This document shows, one piece after another, positions 35,226 through 42,248 of a DNA stretch of 64,000 nucleotides (positions are counted from its first letter, which is position 1; the number at the start of each line of letters is the position of its first letter). Below the pieces are notes generated by a model. The model had not been told where the DNA came from, did not search any database, and was given only the letters and a program-made list of their open reading frames with translations. Origin of the DNA: Mediterraneibacter massiliensis (GTDB taxonomy: Bacteria > Bacillota > Clostridia > Lachnospirales > Lachnospiraceae); assembly GCF_001487105.1 (NCBI RefSeq), contig NZ_LN913001.1:1691902-1755901 (forward strand), read 5' to 3'. Both the position numbers and the translations under genes were made by a program.

Positions 35226-36407
35226 CCGTTTCAGTTCCTCTTTCGCGTCGTCATAGCCTATATGTGTATAAGTATTTAACGTGACGCTAATATCAGAATG
35301 TCCCATGAGGTACTGTAAAGTTTTAGGGTTCATGCCGCTTTTAGCCATATTAGAACAAAAAGTGTGACGGCAAACGTGTGGCGTAACCTTTGGCATTTGC
35401 ACTCTATAAATACTATTATACTTCTCGCAAATATGCTGAAAGTATTTTTCCCAGTGCAAGGCTACCATAGGCATATCGTTTTTATCCAAATATAAGAAGC
35501 CACATTTACCTCCTACAATAGGTTCAACCCTCGGTTTCTTTCTACTGGAAATAATACGTTGAAAGCACTTATAAACTTCATCTGTCATAGGGATTTCTCT
35601 TGTGCCACAAGAAGTCTTTGTATCTTCAATTACATACTCCATATTCCGTTTTCTTTGTAACTGATGATTGACACTAATTTTTCTATTCTGCATATCCAAA
35701 TCTGATAATGTCAATCCCACAAACTCTGAAATACGAAGCCCTGTTTTGAATAAGATAAAAATCCCCTCATAATATCTGCAAAAGTGCTTATCATTTGCCA
35801 CAAATTCAAGAAATGCTCGTTCTTGCTTTCTTGTAATTGCTTCTCTTGTTACGCTGTCGTTTACAACAACCGTAGCAAGCTGAAATTCAAACGGATTTTT
35901 GCGTATCAAATCATCATCTACCGCCATTTGAAAAGCTGGTCTTATAACACCTCTGATAGAATGAATAGAGCTATACCCGCGCCCGTCCTGCTGTAACTTT
36001 ATCAGCCAACATTTTGCGTCGGACAGTTTCACTTTATCTATCCGCTTTTTACCAAAGTCCTCTTTCTTAATAATATTGAGAACAAAATTGTAATTTGCTT
36101 CTGTGTTATGCCGTACTCCCGTTTTTTGTAAAAGATATTTCTTTACCAGTTCTAAAACGGTCATTTCCCCACCACGCGGGACGATTTCATCATCAATCGC
36201 TTTCATTATCTGCTTTTCCTTTTCCCTTAATGAAAGGTCGTCGCGCTTTCCCTGTGGTGTCTTATCTGTCTTTTCTAATTTCCAACTATAAACAAACTGC
36301 GGTTTACCTGTTGTATCAATATATTTGAACGCATATCGTCCGTCCCGGCGTTGGCTCTCTCCATTGCGAAGAATACGATTTTTGCTATCTCGTCTTTTTC
36401 CGCTCAT
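35208..36407 (-). CDS. int: Tn916/Tn1549-type tyrosine integrase
   Basis: Catalyses excision and integration of the element. The 399-residue protein has a small N-terminal arm-binding domain (about residues 10-70), a core-binding domain (about 85-180) and the tyrosine recombinase catalytic domain. Catalytic residues: Arg in TGLRISEFVG (about 237), His-x-x-Arg in HVCRHTF (about 346), His in LMGHSD (about 370) and the nucleophile Tyr in LNTYTHIG (about 379). ATG 36407 follows AAAGGAG by 7 nt. It is the outermost gene at this end, next to the arm repeats. Confidence 0.95.
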   Translation of the reverse strand: MSGKRRDSKNRILRNGESQRRDGRYAFKYIDTTGKPQFVYSWKLEKTDKTPQGKRDDLSLREKEKQIMKAIDDEIVPRGGEMTVLELVKKYLLQKTGVRHNTEANYNFVLNIIKKEDFGKKRIDKVKLSDAKCWLIKLQQDGRGYSSIHSIRGVIRPAFQMAVDDDLIRKNPFEFQLATVVVNDSVTREAITRKQERAFLEFVANDKHFCRYYEGIFILFKTGLRISEFVGLTLSDLDMQNRKISVNHQLQRKRNMEYVIEDTKTSCGTREIPMTDEVYKCFQRIISSRKKPRVEPIVGGKCGFLYLDKNDMPMVALHWEKYFQHICEKYNSIYRVQMPKVTPHVCRHTFCSNMAKSGMNPKTLQYLMGHSDISVTLNTYTHIGYDDAKEELKRVVNGE

Positions 36408-36558
36408 GTCTATGCTCCTTTCGTACAAAAAGAGCCTCGCCACGATATATTAAATTATATCATAAGCAAAGCCCTTTTTCTATCCTTTTATCAAGCAGCA
36501 CTCAAAGCGGAAAGACTATATAGCCTATCCGATATGGCTACTGATTATCCTATATTTG

Positions 36559-36765
36559 TTAAATTGCTGTCAGGTCATTCAGAAAATCTTCAAATCGTTT
36601 CCTTTTGATAAGAAACTTTACTCCATTTTGAATAATAAAACCGGAGTCCAAATTATCTGAAACAAGTTTTCTTAATTTCTTTTCTCCAATATTAAAATAA
36701 ATTACTGCTTCATCAATCGTTAAACAAAACTTATTTTGTATCTGTATCTGTGTTTCATTATTCAT
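36559..36765 (-). CDS. xis: Excisionase (Tn916 Xis-type)
   Basis: A 68-residue winged-helix protein; LTIDEAVIYFNIGEKKLRKL is the recognition region, followed by the wing VKFLIKRKRFEDFL. It directs Int toward excision by bending DNA at the element's ends. A GGGGAG site precedes its ATG by 7 nt. It lies 151 bp upstream of int. Confidence 0.92.
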   Translation of the reverse strand: MNNETQIQIQNKFCLTIDEAVIYFNIGEKKLRKLVSDNLDSGFIIQNGVKFLIKRKRFEDFLNDLTAI

Positions 36766-36814
36766 TTATTCTCTCCCCTTTCTTGAACTATAAAACTATT
36801 GTAAAATTATAAAG

Positions 36815-36845
36815 GCTCATCAGACGGTTTTAGCAAACCTCACAA
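36815..36845 (-). promoter_or_regulatory. Possible xis-int promoter
   Basis: Minus strand: a perfect TATAAT lies about 50 nt upstream of xis; the only -35 candidate (TTGCTA, spacer ~19) is weak. Confidence 0.35.
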
Positions 36846-36911
36846 GAATTTCACTTCCGCATGGTTCTCATGCAGCTCTACCCGTTGTCTGCGACGCTTC
36901 TAACGCTCGGA

Positions 36912-37025
36912 CTACGGCGGTAAAGGAGTATCATTATACCGATATATGGATTGTGGCGACAGAGTTGCTAAATCTGCTTTGGAACGCTGATAGTTTTCGC
37001 TCGTTTTGTCCCTCCTTTCGGTCAT
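36912..37025 (-). CDS. Possible 37-residue small protein
   Basis: Minus-strand frame starting MTERRDKTSENYQRSKADLA and ending NDTPLPP, in the Orf8-xis gap and in the same direction as its neighbours. Composition is protein-like (charged, no rare-residue runs), but there is no well-placed ribosome site (GGGGAG is 18 nt upstream). I do not recognise it. Confidence 0.3.
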   Translation of the reverse strand: MTERRDKTSENYQRSKADLATLSPQSIYRYNDTPLPP

Positions 37026-37180
37026 GGCGTATCAGCCCAACGGCTCCCCATATATCGAATGTATCTGATTTGCCTTATGCTGCGTCGCCGTTCTATTGCG
37101 CCGCTTTCTTTGTCAAAGAACAGAGGGCTGTCCTGCGATATGGAACGGAAAAGGGGGAAGCGTTCCAATACCGCGTTGGT

Positions 37181-37438
37181 TTATTCAGCCCTAAATATGA
37201 GAATTGCCCTCATTAGTTTTGCTTGCAGCCTTTCGCGTATTTCTTCGTCCACTCCAAAATAAACATTTCCTCGCTCGTCATAGAGCTTTCGCATGGAAAG
37301 ACTTGCTATGTAGCCGCTGAAATGCTGCAATACAATCTTCATTGAGTCCGGGTCGCCTTTGCTCGCCGCCAAAATAACGGGATAGGGAACAAGGGCAGTT
37401 TCCGGGTACTCGGTCGGTTTACCATTCAATCCATTCAT
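37181..37438 (-). CDS. Helix-turn-helix regulator, Tn916 Orf8-like
   Basis: An 85-residue HTH_16-type protein (YPVILAASKGDPDSMKIVLQHF is the conserved start). It overlaps the sigma factor gene by 20 bp and always follows it in Tn916/Tn1549-type elements. The pair resembles a split sigma factor: this part looks like a region-2-like helical domain, the neighbour provides region 4. Together they probably activate transfer or excision genes. Confidence 0.8.
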   Translation of the reverse strand: MNGLNGKPTEYPETALVPYPVILAASKGDPDSMKIVLQHFSGYIASLSMRKLYDERGNVYFGVDEEIRERLQAKLMRAILIFRAE

Positions 37439-37859
37439 CAGCGTTTTCCTCCAAATATTTTTTTAACTGCTCAAAGGAGCTTGTCCGGCGATACTGTACC
37501 GTACTTCTTGAGATATTGAGCTGCTTTCCGATTTCTATATCAGTCAATCCCTCAAAGTAATACAGCAGTACAATTTTGCGCCGTTCTTCGGGTAAAGCCC
37601 GGATAGCTTCAAGCAGCAATTTTGGGGTTATTTCCTTTCCTGCCATTTGATAGGACGGCTCTGCTTCTTCGTCTTGAAAATACTTATCGACGGTATAAAG
37701 CTGCCGTTCCTCATGCAAGGCAAGGTTGGAAAAAGTAACCTCCCGAACTCTGCGCCGACGAATTTCCTCATGGGCGTTGCACGCTTCATTGTGAAGTACT
37801 GATTTACAGAACTTTTGAAACGCACATTGCTTTTCAAATTCCCTGCGATTAGGTGTCAT
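37419..37859 (-). CDS. Sigma-70 family sigma factor, Tn916 Orf7-like
   Basis: A 146-residue protein whose C-terminal half is sigma region 4 (ALPEERRKIVLLYYFEGLTD, then the HTH IGKQLNISRSTVQYRR). ATG 37859 follows AAGGAGG by 8 nt, so the much longer open frame upstream is not coding. Orf7 in Tn916 is a positive regulator of xis-int transcription; transcription from the hairpin-rich leader should control it here. Confidence 0.88.
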   Translation of the reverse strand: MTPNRREFEKQCAFQKFCKSVLHNEACNAHEEIRRRRVREVTFSNLALHEERQLYTVDKYFQDEEAEPSYQMAGKEITPKLLLEAIRALPEERRKIVLLYYFEGLTDIEIGKQLNISRSTVQYRRTSSFEQLKKYLEENADEWIEW

Positions 37860-38054
37860 GGTGTTCACCTCCTTTCTGCCGAAAGGCGGTAGTACCTCCC
37901 CTTTTCGCGGGATAATACAGGCGACTTTTTGCTTTGCCAAAAAGGGGGCAAAGTTTTTGAAAAATCTTCTGTAAAATGCGAAATGCGCCTGCCTGCAAAA
38001 TGCAGACAGACGCATAGGAAATAACAGCAGTATTTAATTGATTTGACAGTTCAT

Positions 38055-38135
38055 CTACATAGCCGGAATAACCCGTCGGTGGATAATGGCTTTTTTTGAT
38101 AGTAACCCATTAGACAGGCATAAGAAAAAGGACAT
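38055..38135 (-). CDS. Putative 26-residue leader peptide
   Basis: ATG 38135 lies 7 nt after a perfect AAGGAGG, and the frame (MSFFLCLSNGLLSKKAIIHR, then six residues and TAG) runs to 38055. Its ribosome site and start codon are inside a terminator-like hairpin, the classic layout of a leader peptide that controls downstream genes by attenuation, as with orf12 upstream of tet(M) in Tn916. It would act on the sigma factor gene 196 bp downstream. Confidence 0.5.
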   Translation of the reverse strand: MSFFLCLSNGLLSKKAIIHRRVIPAM

Positions 38136-38164
38136 GGCGATACCTCCTTAATACCGCCATATCC
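38130..38164 (-). terminator. Leader hairpin/attenuator enclosing the leader RBS
   Basis: Minus strand: GGATATGGCG pairs with CGCCATGTCC (one G-U), loop of 15 nt containing AAGGAGG, then CTTTTTCTT. It can act as terminator and as a ribosome-site sequestering stem. Confidence 0.6.
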
Positions 38165-38220
38165 TTATAAAAGGGCGACTTTAACACACCCTCTGTATTC
38201 TTACTTTTGGAAAAAGAAAA

Positions 38221-38253
38221 CAGCGGCTTTGATTGTTATTTCAAAACCGCTGC
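38221..38253 (-). terminator. Terminator upstream of the leader peptide
   Basis: Minus strand: CAGCGGTTTTGA / TCAAAGCCGCTG stem (12 bp, one G-U) with an 8-nt loop, then TTTTCTTTTT. It separates the cargo operon from the leader-sigma region. Confidence 0.7.
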
Positions 38254-38261
38254 TTAACGCT

Positions 38262-38334
38262 GCTACAATCGTTTCCCGTTAGAGTAACGGTTTTGTTGTT
38301 GGTAAATATCAGCAATCATAAAACAGATTGTAGC
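38262..38334. repeat. Nested hairpins between the two terminators
   Basis: GCTACAATC (38262-38270) and GATTGTAGC (38326-38334) can pair, enclosing CCGTTA-GAG-TAACGG. With the flanking terminators this makes a leader with at least four stems between 38.13 and 38.39 kb. Confidence 0.45.
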
Positions 38335-38349
38335 TATCAACAAAAAGAA

Positions 38350-38386
38350 CCGATAACCACAAGGAAATATCCTCATGTGTTATCGG
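38350..38386 (-). terminator. Terminator over the KTR gene stop
   Basis: CCGATAAC (38350-38357) pairs with GTTATCGG (38379-38386) and the stem continues inward; on the minus strand a TTCTTTTTG run follows. The KTR stop codon is in the stem. Confidence 0.65.
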
Positions 38387-38571
38387 CTCTGCGTCTGTGC
38401 GTCTGGCTCTTTGATAACTGAAATATTTAGTTTATAGACATTGATTAGGGTTTCTTGCTTGCACTTTGGACAGTACAGAGGAAAATTTTTTAATTCAGTA
38501 TCCTCCCGTATTTGCAGTCGTGTTTTATTTTTGCAAACCGGACAATAAATCCAATTTTCACTATTCATCAT
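38380..38571 (-). CDS. Cysteine-rich KTR-domain protein
   Basis: A 63-residue protein with two zinc-ribbon-like pairs, C-P-V-C-K-N-K-T-R and C-P-K-C. It is the small KTR protein found directly downstream of tet(M)-type genes in Tn916-like elements, where it is regarded as a transfer-associated protein. Here the tet gene is absent; instead it overlaps the 3' end of a yjdF-like gene (TAATG). Confidence 0.85.
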   Translation of the reverse strand: MMNSENWIYCPVCKNKTRLQIREDTELKNFPLYCPKCKQETLINVYKLNISVIKEPDAQTQSR

Positions 38572-38987
38572 TATTTACCTCTATGTTTAGCTTTTCGTTT
38601 TTCTTGACGCAAAGCATACTGGCGTTCTTTTTCAACTTCCCGTTGTTCTTTACTTTTAACTTTTCGTTCCATTTTGTTTTGTTCATGTTGAAGTTTCAAC
38701 GCCTGTTGTGCTTTGGTTCCCATTCCTTTATTTTGTAACTGATTGTTGATTTCTCGTTGCATACGCTTAGGATTGATTTTTCGTTCTTCTGTTATTTCTG
38801 ATTTGATAGGAGGACTGAATTTAAGACTATTCCAATTTTTTAGCAAAAAATCGTAAACTTCATAGTCTTTAGGTTCACTACCAAAAGTGATTTTACAAAC
38901 CTCATAATATCCCTCGTCAAATCGTTCATATACGCCAATCCAAAATGGAGCTTCAAACATGACCGTAAAGCTACTTTTTATAGCCAT
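38571..38987 (-). CDS. YjdF-like (DUF2992) protein
   Basis: A 138-residue protein with the family's conserved N-terminus (SFTVMFEAPFWIGVYER, then KITFGSEPKDYEVYDFLL), NPKRMQREI and a very basic helical C-terminus (residues ~95-138). In Bacillus yjdF is controlled by a riboswitch that binds azaaromatic compounds, pointing to a response to planar toxic molecules; the biochemical role is unknown. No yjdF-type riboswitch is visible here: the gene lies 4 bp after a PadR regulator gene. Confidence 0.82.
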   Translation of the reverse strand: MAIKSSFTVMFEAPFWIGVYERFDEGYYEVCKITFGSEPKDYEVYDFLLKNWNSLKFSPPIKSEITEERKINPKRMQREINNQLQNKGMGTKAQQALKLQHEQNKMERKVKSKEQREVEKERQYALRQEKRKAKHRGK

Positions 38988-38991
38988 AATA

Positions 38992-39516
38992 TCATTCCTT
39001 ACTCATCTGCGCTTCAAAGCTGTCAAGCCATTGTAAAAGTGAATTATAAAGAAGTTTCTGCTGTTCAAAAATTGTTCTTCCTACAAGTGGAATAGTAGCA
39101 TATTGAATTGCATAATCTTCATTAGCTTTAGCAGAGATTTTTATACTTTCTCTTAATTGAGCAATAAGTTTAATCGCTTCATTTGAACTAACCTTATTCA
39201 AATTTGCAATTACCACATTAAAATCAAATAAGAGGGGAACATCTTGAGAAGCATAGGTAAACATTAACTTTTCAAAATATTCTTTTCCTTTCTCTGTAAT
39301 AGAATAAATCGCTTTATCAGCAAATTTATCTCCTTTTACAATATCACTTTCTAAATAGCCTTTTTCTTTTAATTGCAGAACTTTTCTATAAATTGACGAC
39401 ACACTTATTTTAGTCCACTTTGATAAGTTATGATATTCTACATCTTTCTGTATGTCATAAGCACTTTGCGGTTTCTCTAACACGATACCAAGCACCACTA
39501 AATCTATTGATGACAT
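38992..39516 (-). CDS. PadR family transcriptional regulator
   Basis: A 174-residue PadR protein: N-terminal winged helix (residues ~5-80; SSIDLVVLGIVLEKPQSAYD, then SVSSIYRKVLQLKEKGYL) and a C-terminal antiparallel coil for dimerisation (about 95-174, vir-type long form). PadR repressors sense phenolics or planar drugs and release DNA. The promoter upstream lies in a 38-bp palindrome, so autoregulation is very likely. It heads the operon padR-yjdF-KTR. Confidence 0.88.
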   Translation of the reverse strand: MSSIDLVVLGIVLEKPQSAYDIQKDVEYHNLSKWTKISVSSIYRKVLQLKEKGYLESDIVKGDKFADKAIYSITEKGKEYFEKLMFTYASQDVPLLFDFNVVIANLNKVSSNEAIKLIAQLRESIKISAKANEDYAIQYATIPLVGRTIFEQQKLLYNSLLQWLDSFEAQMSKE

Positions 39517-39532
39517 ATTATTTCTCCTTTCT

Positions 39533-39575
39533 TTTTACTATTATCAATAGTACTATTGTTAATAGTAAAAGTCAA
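39533..39575 (-). promoter_or_regulatory. padR promoter within a 38-bp palindromic operator
   Basis: Minus strand: TTGACT (39570-39575), exact 17-nt spacer, TACTAT (39547-39552). Bases 39533-39570 form a palindrome with 18 of 19 pairs matched (outer arms TTTTACTATTA and TAATAGTAAAA, inner arms CAATAG and CTATTG). The palindrome covers spacer, -10 and start site; a bound dimer, presumably PadR, would block RNA polymerase. Confidence 0.75.
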
Positions 39576-39598
39576 GAGAAATATGGGCTGTGTTTCCT

Positions 39599-40219
39599 TT
39601 ATAATAAATATCCAAGATTACCGGATTGAATAGCGGCAATATTTTTAGATATTCTCTCTTTAGACCAATCCCACCATTTTAATTTGAGCAATGTATCAAT
39701 CGTTTCCTCATTAAATCTTTTTCGTATCTGTTTTGCCGGTACACCTCCCACGATTGTATAAGGTGGAACATCTTTCGTTACAACTGCTCGCGCTCCGATA
39801 ATAGCACCGTCGCCAATCGTAACGCCCGCTAAAATGACTGCTTCATAACCAATCCAAACATCATTTCCGACAACAATATCTCCTTTATTATCCCATGCCT
39901 TTGTAATGTCTTTTACGTCTAATCCCCATTCTTCAAAAAAAATAGGAAATGGGTATGTTGATAAGGACGATAATGTATGATTTGCACTATTGAAAATAAA
40001 CTTTGCTCCACACGCGATTGAACAAAATTTCCCAATTATCAATTTGTCTTGATTGATAGGGTATTGATATAAAACATTATTTTTTTCAAAGTCTTTTGGT
40101 TCTTTCACAAAATCATTATACATAGTATAATCGCCCACTATGATATTAGGGTTAGTGATAACACTTTTAAGATATACCGTTTCTTTATCTTTTGAACGTG
40201 GATAAATTTTCTGTAACAT
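39599..40219 (-). CDS. Vat/CatB-like xenobiotic acetyltransferase (hexapeptide repeat)
   Basis: A 206-residue left-handed beta-helix acetyltransferase of the XAT class (streptogramin A acetyltransferases, CatB). Class features: [16 protein letters not shown], the catalytic His in [10 protein letters not shown] (about residue 82), [26 protein letters not shown] and the end [12 protein letters not shown]. Compared with Vat enzymes as I know them it is clearly divergent, so resistance to streptogramins is possible but unproven. It is 13 bp downstream of the Ntn hydrolase gene and shares its RBS style; base composition is AT-rich compared with the ICE backbone. Confidence 0.8.
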   Translation of the reverse strand: MLQKIYPRSKDKETVYLKSVITNPNIIVGDYTMYNDFVKEPKDFEKNNVLYQYPINQDKLIIGKFCSIACGAKFIFNSANHTLSSLSTYPFPIFFEEWGLDVKDITKAWDNKGDIVVGNDVWIGYEAVILAGVTIGDGAIIGARAVVTKDVPPYTIVGGVPAKQIRKRFNEETIDTLLKLKWWDWSKERISKNIAAIQSGNLGYLL

Positions 40220-40232
40220 AATGGTTCCTCCC

Positions 40233-40940
40233 TTATCGCTCTAACGGAAAAGTGAATGTTTGAATACATTCAAAATGGTTATTTTCTACATAATATACGG
40301 TTTGCTCTTTGGCAGAATACACGAAAGAAACTCTCGTTGCCCATGCACCCTCTTGACGTACATCATAAAGTAATTGAATTGCGTCTGAAATTGAAAAATC
40401 GGGGCTATATTTTTCTAATTTTTTCAAAGCACGTTCATATCTATCGTCCCCCGGAACAATAAAATCTTTTGTACTTTCCGGCTTCATCAAAGAATAGTTC
40501 GTTATCAAGGAATATTGTTCGCGTTCTTCTTTATAGCCTATTCCCGGTTCAATGATTAAAACACGTCCATGACTGTCTGATAACATTGCCTGCATGGTTG
40601 CGTCCGGTGCATAAGTAACTTGCTTTGCCTTTACAATTTGGAGTACCTCATCAAAAGAAATTTGTGCTTTAATAAACTGTTCTGTCAAGTCGGCAATCGT
40701 TATACAGTCAGAATTATCTCGATATATTCCGGCAGGATTGTCATGCACATATAACAATGTCCCAACATTTCCATTCCTATTGATACCATGATAAGAGTGG
40801 TATGTACCGTCCGGTCGTAAAATACCTATATAAAAGCGTTCTTTTTCTTTTATCACTTTATGTTTCCACACTGCAAGGTCAATATCAAAATTAAATCCTG
40901 TAATCATGTCATTCCCATTATAAACAAATCGGGTACACAT
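40233..40940 (-). CDS. Small Ntn amide hydrolase (choloylglycine hydrolase/penicillin acylase-like)
   Basis: A 235-residue N-terminal-nucleophile hydrolase. After removal of Met, Cys2 (M-C-T-R) would be the catalytic nucleophile; further fold markers are GFNFDID (about residue 15-21), the [15 protein letters not shown] strand, ITNYS (oxyanion Asn) and [10 protein letters not shown] (Arg near 210). Bile salt hydrolases and penicillin V acylases have ~320 residues, so this is a compact form. Possible substrates are linear amides, e.g. acylated amino compounds or an amide drug. GGGAGG lies 8 nt before its ATG; first gene of the pair with the acetyltransferase. Confidence 0.75.
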   Translation of the reverse strand: MCTRFVYNGNDMITGFNFDIDLAVWKHKVIKEKERFYIGILRPDGTYHSYHGINRNGNVGTLLYVHDNPAGIYRDNSDCITIADLTEQFIKAQISFDEVLQIVKAKQVTYAPDATMQAMLSDSHGRVLIIEPGIGYKEEREQYSLITNYSLMKPESTKDFIVPGDDRYERALKKLEKYSPDFSISDAIQLLYDVRQEGAWATRVSFVYSAKEQTVYYVENNHFECIQTFTFPLER

Positions 40941-41046
40941 AATAGTTCCCTCCCATGTATTTTAAATATTTCTTCTTTATCATACAGTTCGTTGAAAAAT
41001 TTTTCTATACTCTATATAATACCGAATCAATCTGTATAAAAATAAG

Positions 41047-41069
41047 AGGCTGCACTCGGCAGCCCCTTA
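41047..41069 (-). terminator. Terminator of the CD3324-like gene
   Basis: Minus strand: GGGGCTGC / GCAGCCTC stem with one G-U, loop of about 5 nt, then TTATTTTTATA. Confidence 0.75.
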
Positions 41070-41071
41070 CC

Positions 41072-41335
41072 TTACTTTTGATATATAATTTTCCGAACCG
41101 CATATAAAGATAGGCAATATTTTTCGGCAAGACAATTTATAGAAATACCGCTTTGATATTCTTGTTTTATCTTCTGGTTACGTTGCTCTAATTCTTTCCT
41201 GTAACCGGAAACTTCTCCCCAACGCTTTTGTTGCTCCTGTTCGACAGGAACATAAATATATTCGCCTTGAACATAACTTTGTAACTCTTTTACCAATGCG
41301 TCCGGAAGAATAACTTGTGCATTTTTATATTTCAT
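41072..41335 (-). CDS. CD3324 family protein (HTH)
   Basis: An 87-residue protein beginning MKYKNAQVILPDALVKELQ and containing YVQGEYIYVP and a C-terminal HTH (ISINCLAEKYCLSLYAVRKII), as in the CD3324 family of small regulators of Clostridia. The start at 41335 has AAGGAGG 8 nt upstream. It precedes the acetyltransferase/hydrolase pair and is separated from it by a terminator, so it is likely a separate regulatory gene. Confidence 0.75.
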   Translation of the reverse strand: MKYKNAQVILPDALVKELQSYVQGEYIYVPVEQEQQKRWGEVSGYRKELEQRNQKIKQEYQSGISINCLAEKYCLSLYAVRKIIYQK

Positions 41336-41644
41336 GCAGGCTTCCTCCTTGATTATGATAGTCAAGTTACAAAGCCAGCATTATTTTGCGACTATTTTAC
41401 TCCATGCAACCGTCGCAATCTACTGGCTTTGCATGGAGAAAATCTTTGTTTCTCTTTTTGGTGTTGATACACATATAAATCACTTCTTTCAATCAAATAG
41501 GGATTATTGTCAGTATATCATTTTCATCTCAAAAATACAACGCTGCTTTTAATATAATATGCTCTATTTCTATCCGTACTATGATATGTGTAATCATATC
41601 TCAAAGAAAAGAGGAACAGTAAAATGTAGTTGGGTGAAATGACT
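41336..41644. other. Intergenic region between CD3324-like and XRE genes
   Basis: Divergent control region. It contains a hairpin CTCCATGCAA / TTTGCATGGAG (about 41400-41438), a TATAAT (41553-41558) without a good -35, and a palindrome GATATG-TGTAAT-CATATC (41583-41600) about 45 bp before the XRE gene, probably its operator. No further gene seen. Confidence 0.45.
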
Positions 41645-42004
41645 ATGAAGCAGAACAAAGAAAAATTCGATTTTAAGGCTTTCGGGCAAGCCATTAAAGC
41701 AGCAAGAAAAGCAAAGGGAATATCACGCAATCAGTTAGCCGACACACTGAATATTGCGCCCCGGTATATCGCGTCCATTGAGAACAGCGGGCAGCACCCA
41801 AGTTTACAGATTTTATATGAGCTTGTAACCCTGCTTGACGTATCAGTAGACCAGTTCTTTTTCCCGGAACGGGAACAGGAGAAGTCCACACGCCGCCGTC
41901 AACTTGATACCATGCTTGACACAATGAGCGAAACAGACTTAAAAATTATGTCTGCTACTGCAAAAGGTATAGAGGAAGCCAACAACGACAAGACGGGGGA
42001 ATAA
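41645..42004 (+). CDS. XRE-family helix-turn-helix regulator
   Basis: A 119-residue Cro/CI-type protein, HTH about residues 10-65 (IKAARKAKGISRNQLADTLN, then IAPRYIASIENSGQHPSL). The C-terminal half is helical and ends with GIEEANNDKTGE. It is a standard component upstream of mobC in Tn1549-type elements and is thought to repress transfer genes. Start is uncertain: TTG 41630 and ATG 41639 are alternatives; 41645 best fits homologues. A terminator follows. Confidence 0.85.
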   Translation: MKQNKEKFDFKAFGQAIKAARKAKGISRNQLADTLNIAPRYIASIENSGQHPSLQILYELVTLLDVSVDQFFFPEREQEKSTRRRQLDTMLDTMSETDLKIMSATAKGIEEANNDKTGE

Positions 42005-42039
42005 AGTTCCCTCGTTTTTGTCTGCATAAAGTGATTGAA

Positions 42040-42068
42040 GCGTCGCAGGATTGCGGCGTTTTTCTTTT
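42040..42068 (+). terminator. Terminator after the XRE gene
   Basis: GCGTCGCA / TGCGGCGT stem (8 bp with wobbles), 4-nt loop, then TTTTTCTTTT. Confidence 0.75.
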
Positions 42069-42128
42069 GCGCTTTTTTTGGCATACTGGGAGTTTCGTTG
42101 TAGTGATAAGTGAGGAAAAAACTTTCTT

Positions 42129-42227
42129 AGCAAGCATAGGAAAAGAGTACCCTTTTCCGTATTTTCCCCCTCTTACCCTGCGGTGCGTCGGTTGAAAATT
42201 GCTTGTTGGGAAGTGTCCCAAACCCTC
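42129..42227 (+). other. Putative oriT, copy A
   Basis: Directly upstream of mobC and the relaxase. It contains GGAAAAG-AGTACC-CTTTTCC (7-bp stem) and TTGGGA-AGTG-TCCCAA (6-bp stem), the hairpin pattern seen around nic sites. A 33-nt part (42129-42161) and a 29-nt part (42199-42227) recur exactly, inverted, at 50457-50556. Nic position not determined. Confidence 0.55.
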
Positions 42228-42248
42228 GGAACGGAAAGGAGCGATTGC

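Larger units (their letters stand above)
36766..37180. other. 415-bp stretch between xis and the HTH gene
   Basis: No recognised gene. It holds the possible xis promoter, a short hairpin (GCATG-GTTCT-CATGC, about 36879-36893) and a 10-bp inverted repeat CGATATATGG (36940-36949) / CCATATATCG (37048-37057) 98 bp apart, which could be a looping or Xis site. A plus-strand frame across it overlaps the HTH gene tail-on and has no family likeness. One 37-codon minus-strand frame is listed separately. Confidence 0.4.

Noticed and set aside
36953-37216. Plus-strand frame of 87 codons between xis and the HTH gene
   Set aside because: It overlaps the 3' end of the HTH gene on the opposite strand, is rich in Ser, Phe and Arg without a fold pattern, and has no ribosome site.
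37860-38015. N-terminal extension of the sigma factor by 52 codons
   Set aside because: A strong AAGGAGG lies directly before ATG 37859, and the extension has no homologous content.
38992-39600. yjdF (azaaromatic) riboswitch in front of yjdF
   Set aside because: The gene follows padR by 4 bp, leaving no space for the aptamer; the only control element is the palindromic promoter.
39599-40219. Calling the acetyltransferase a named vat or cat resistance gene
   Set aside because: Class motifs fit, but sequence differs clearly from the Vat and CatB proteins I know; no alignment could be run.
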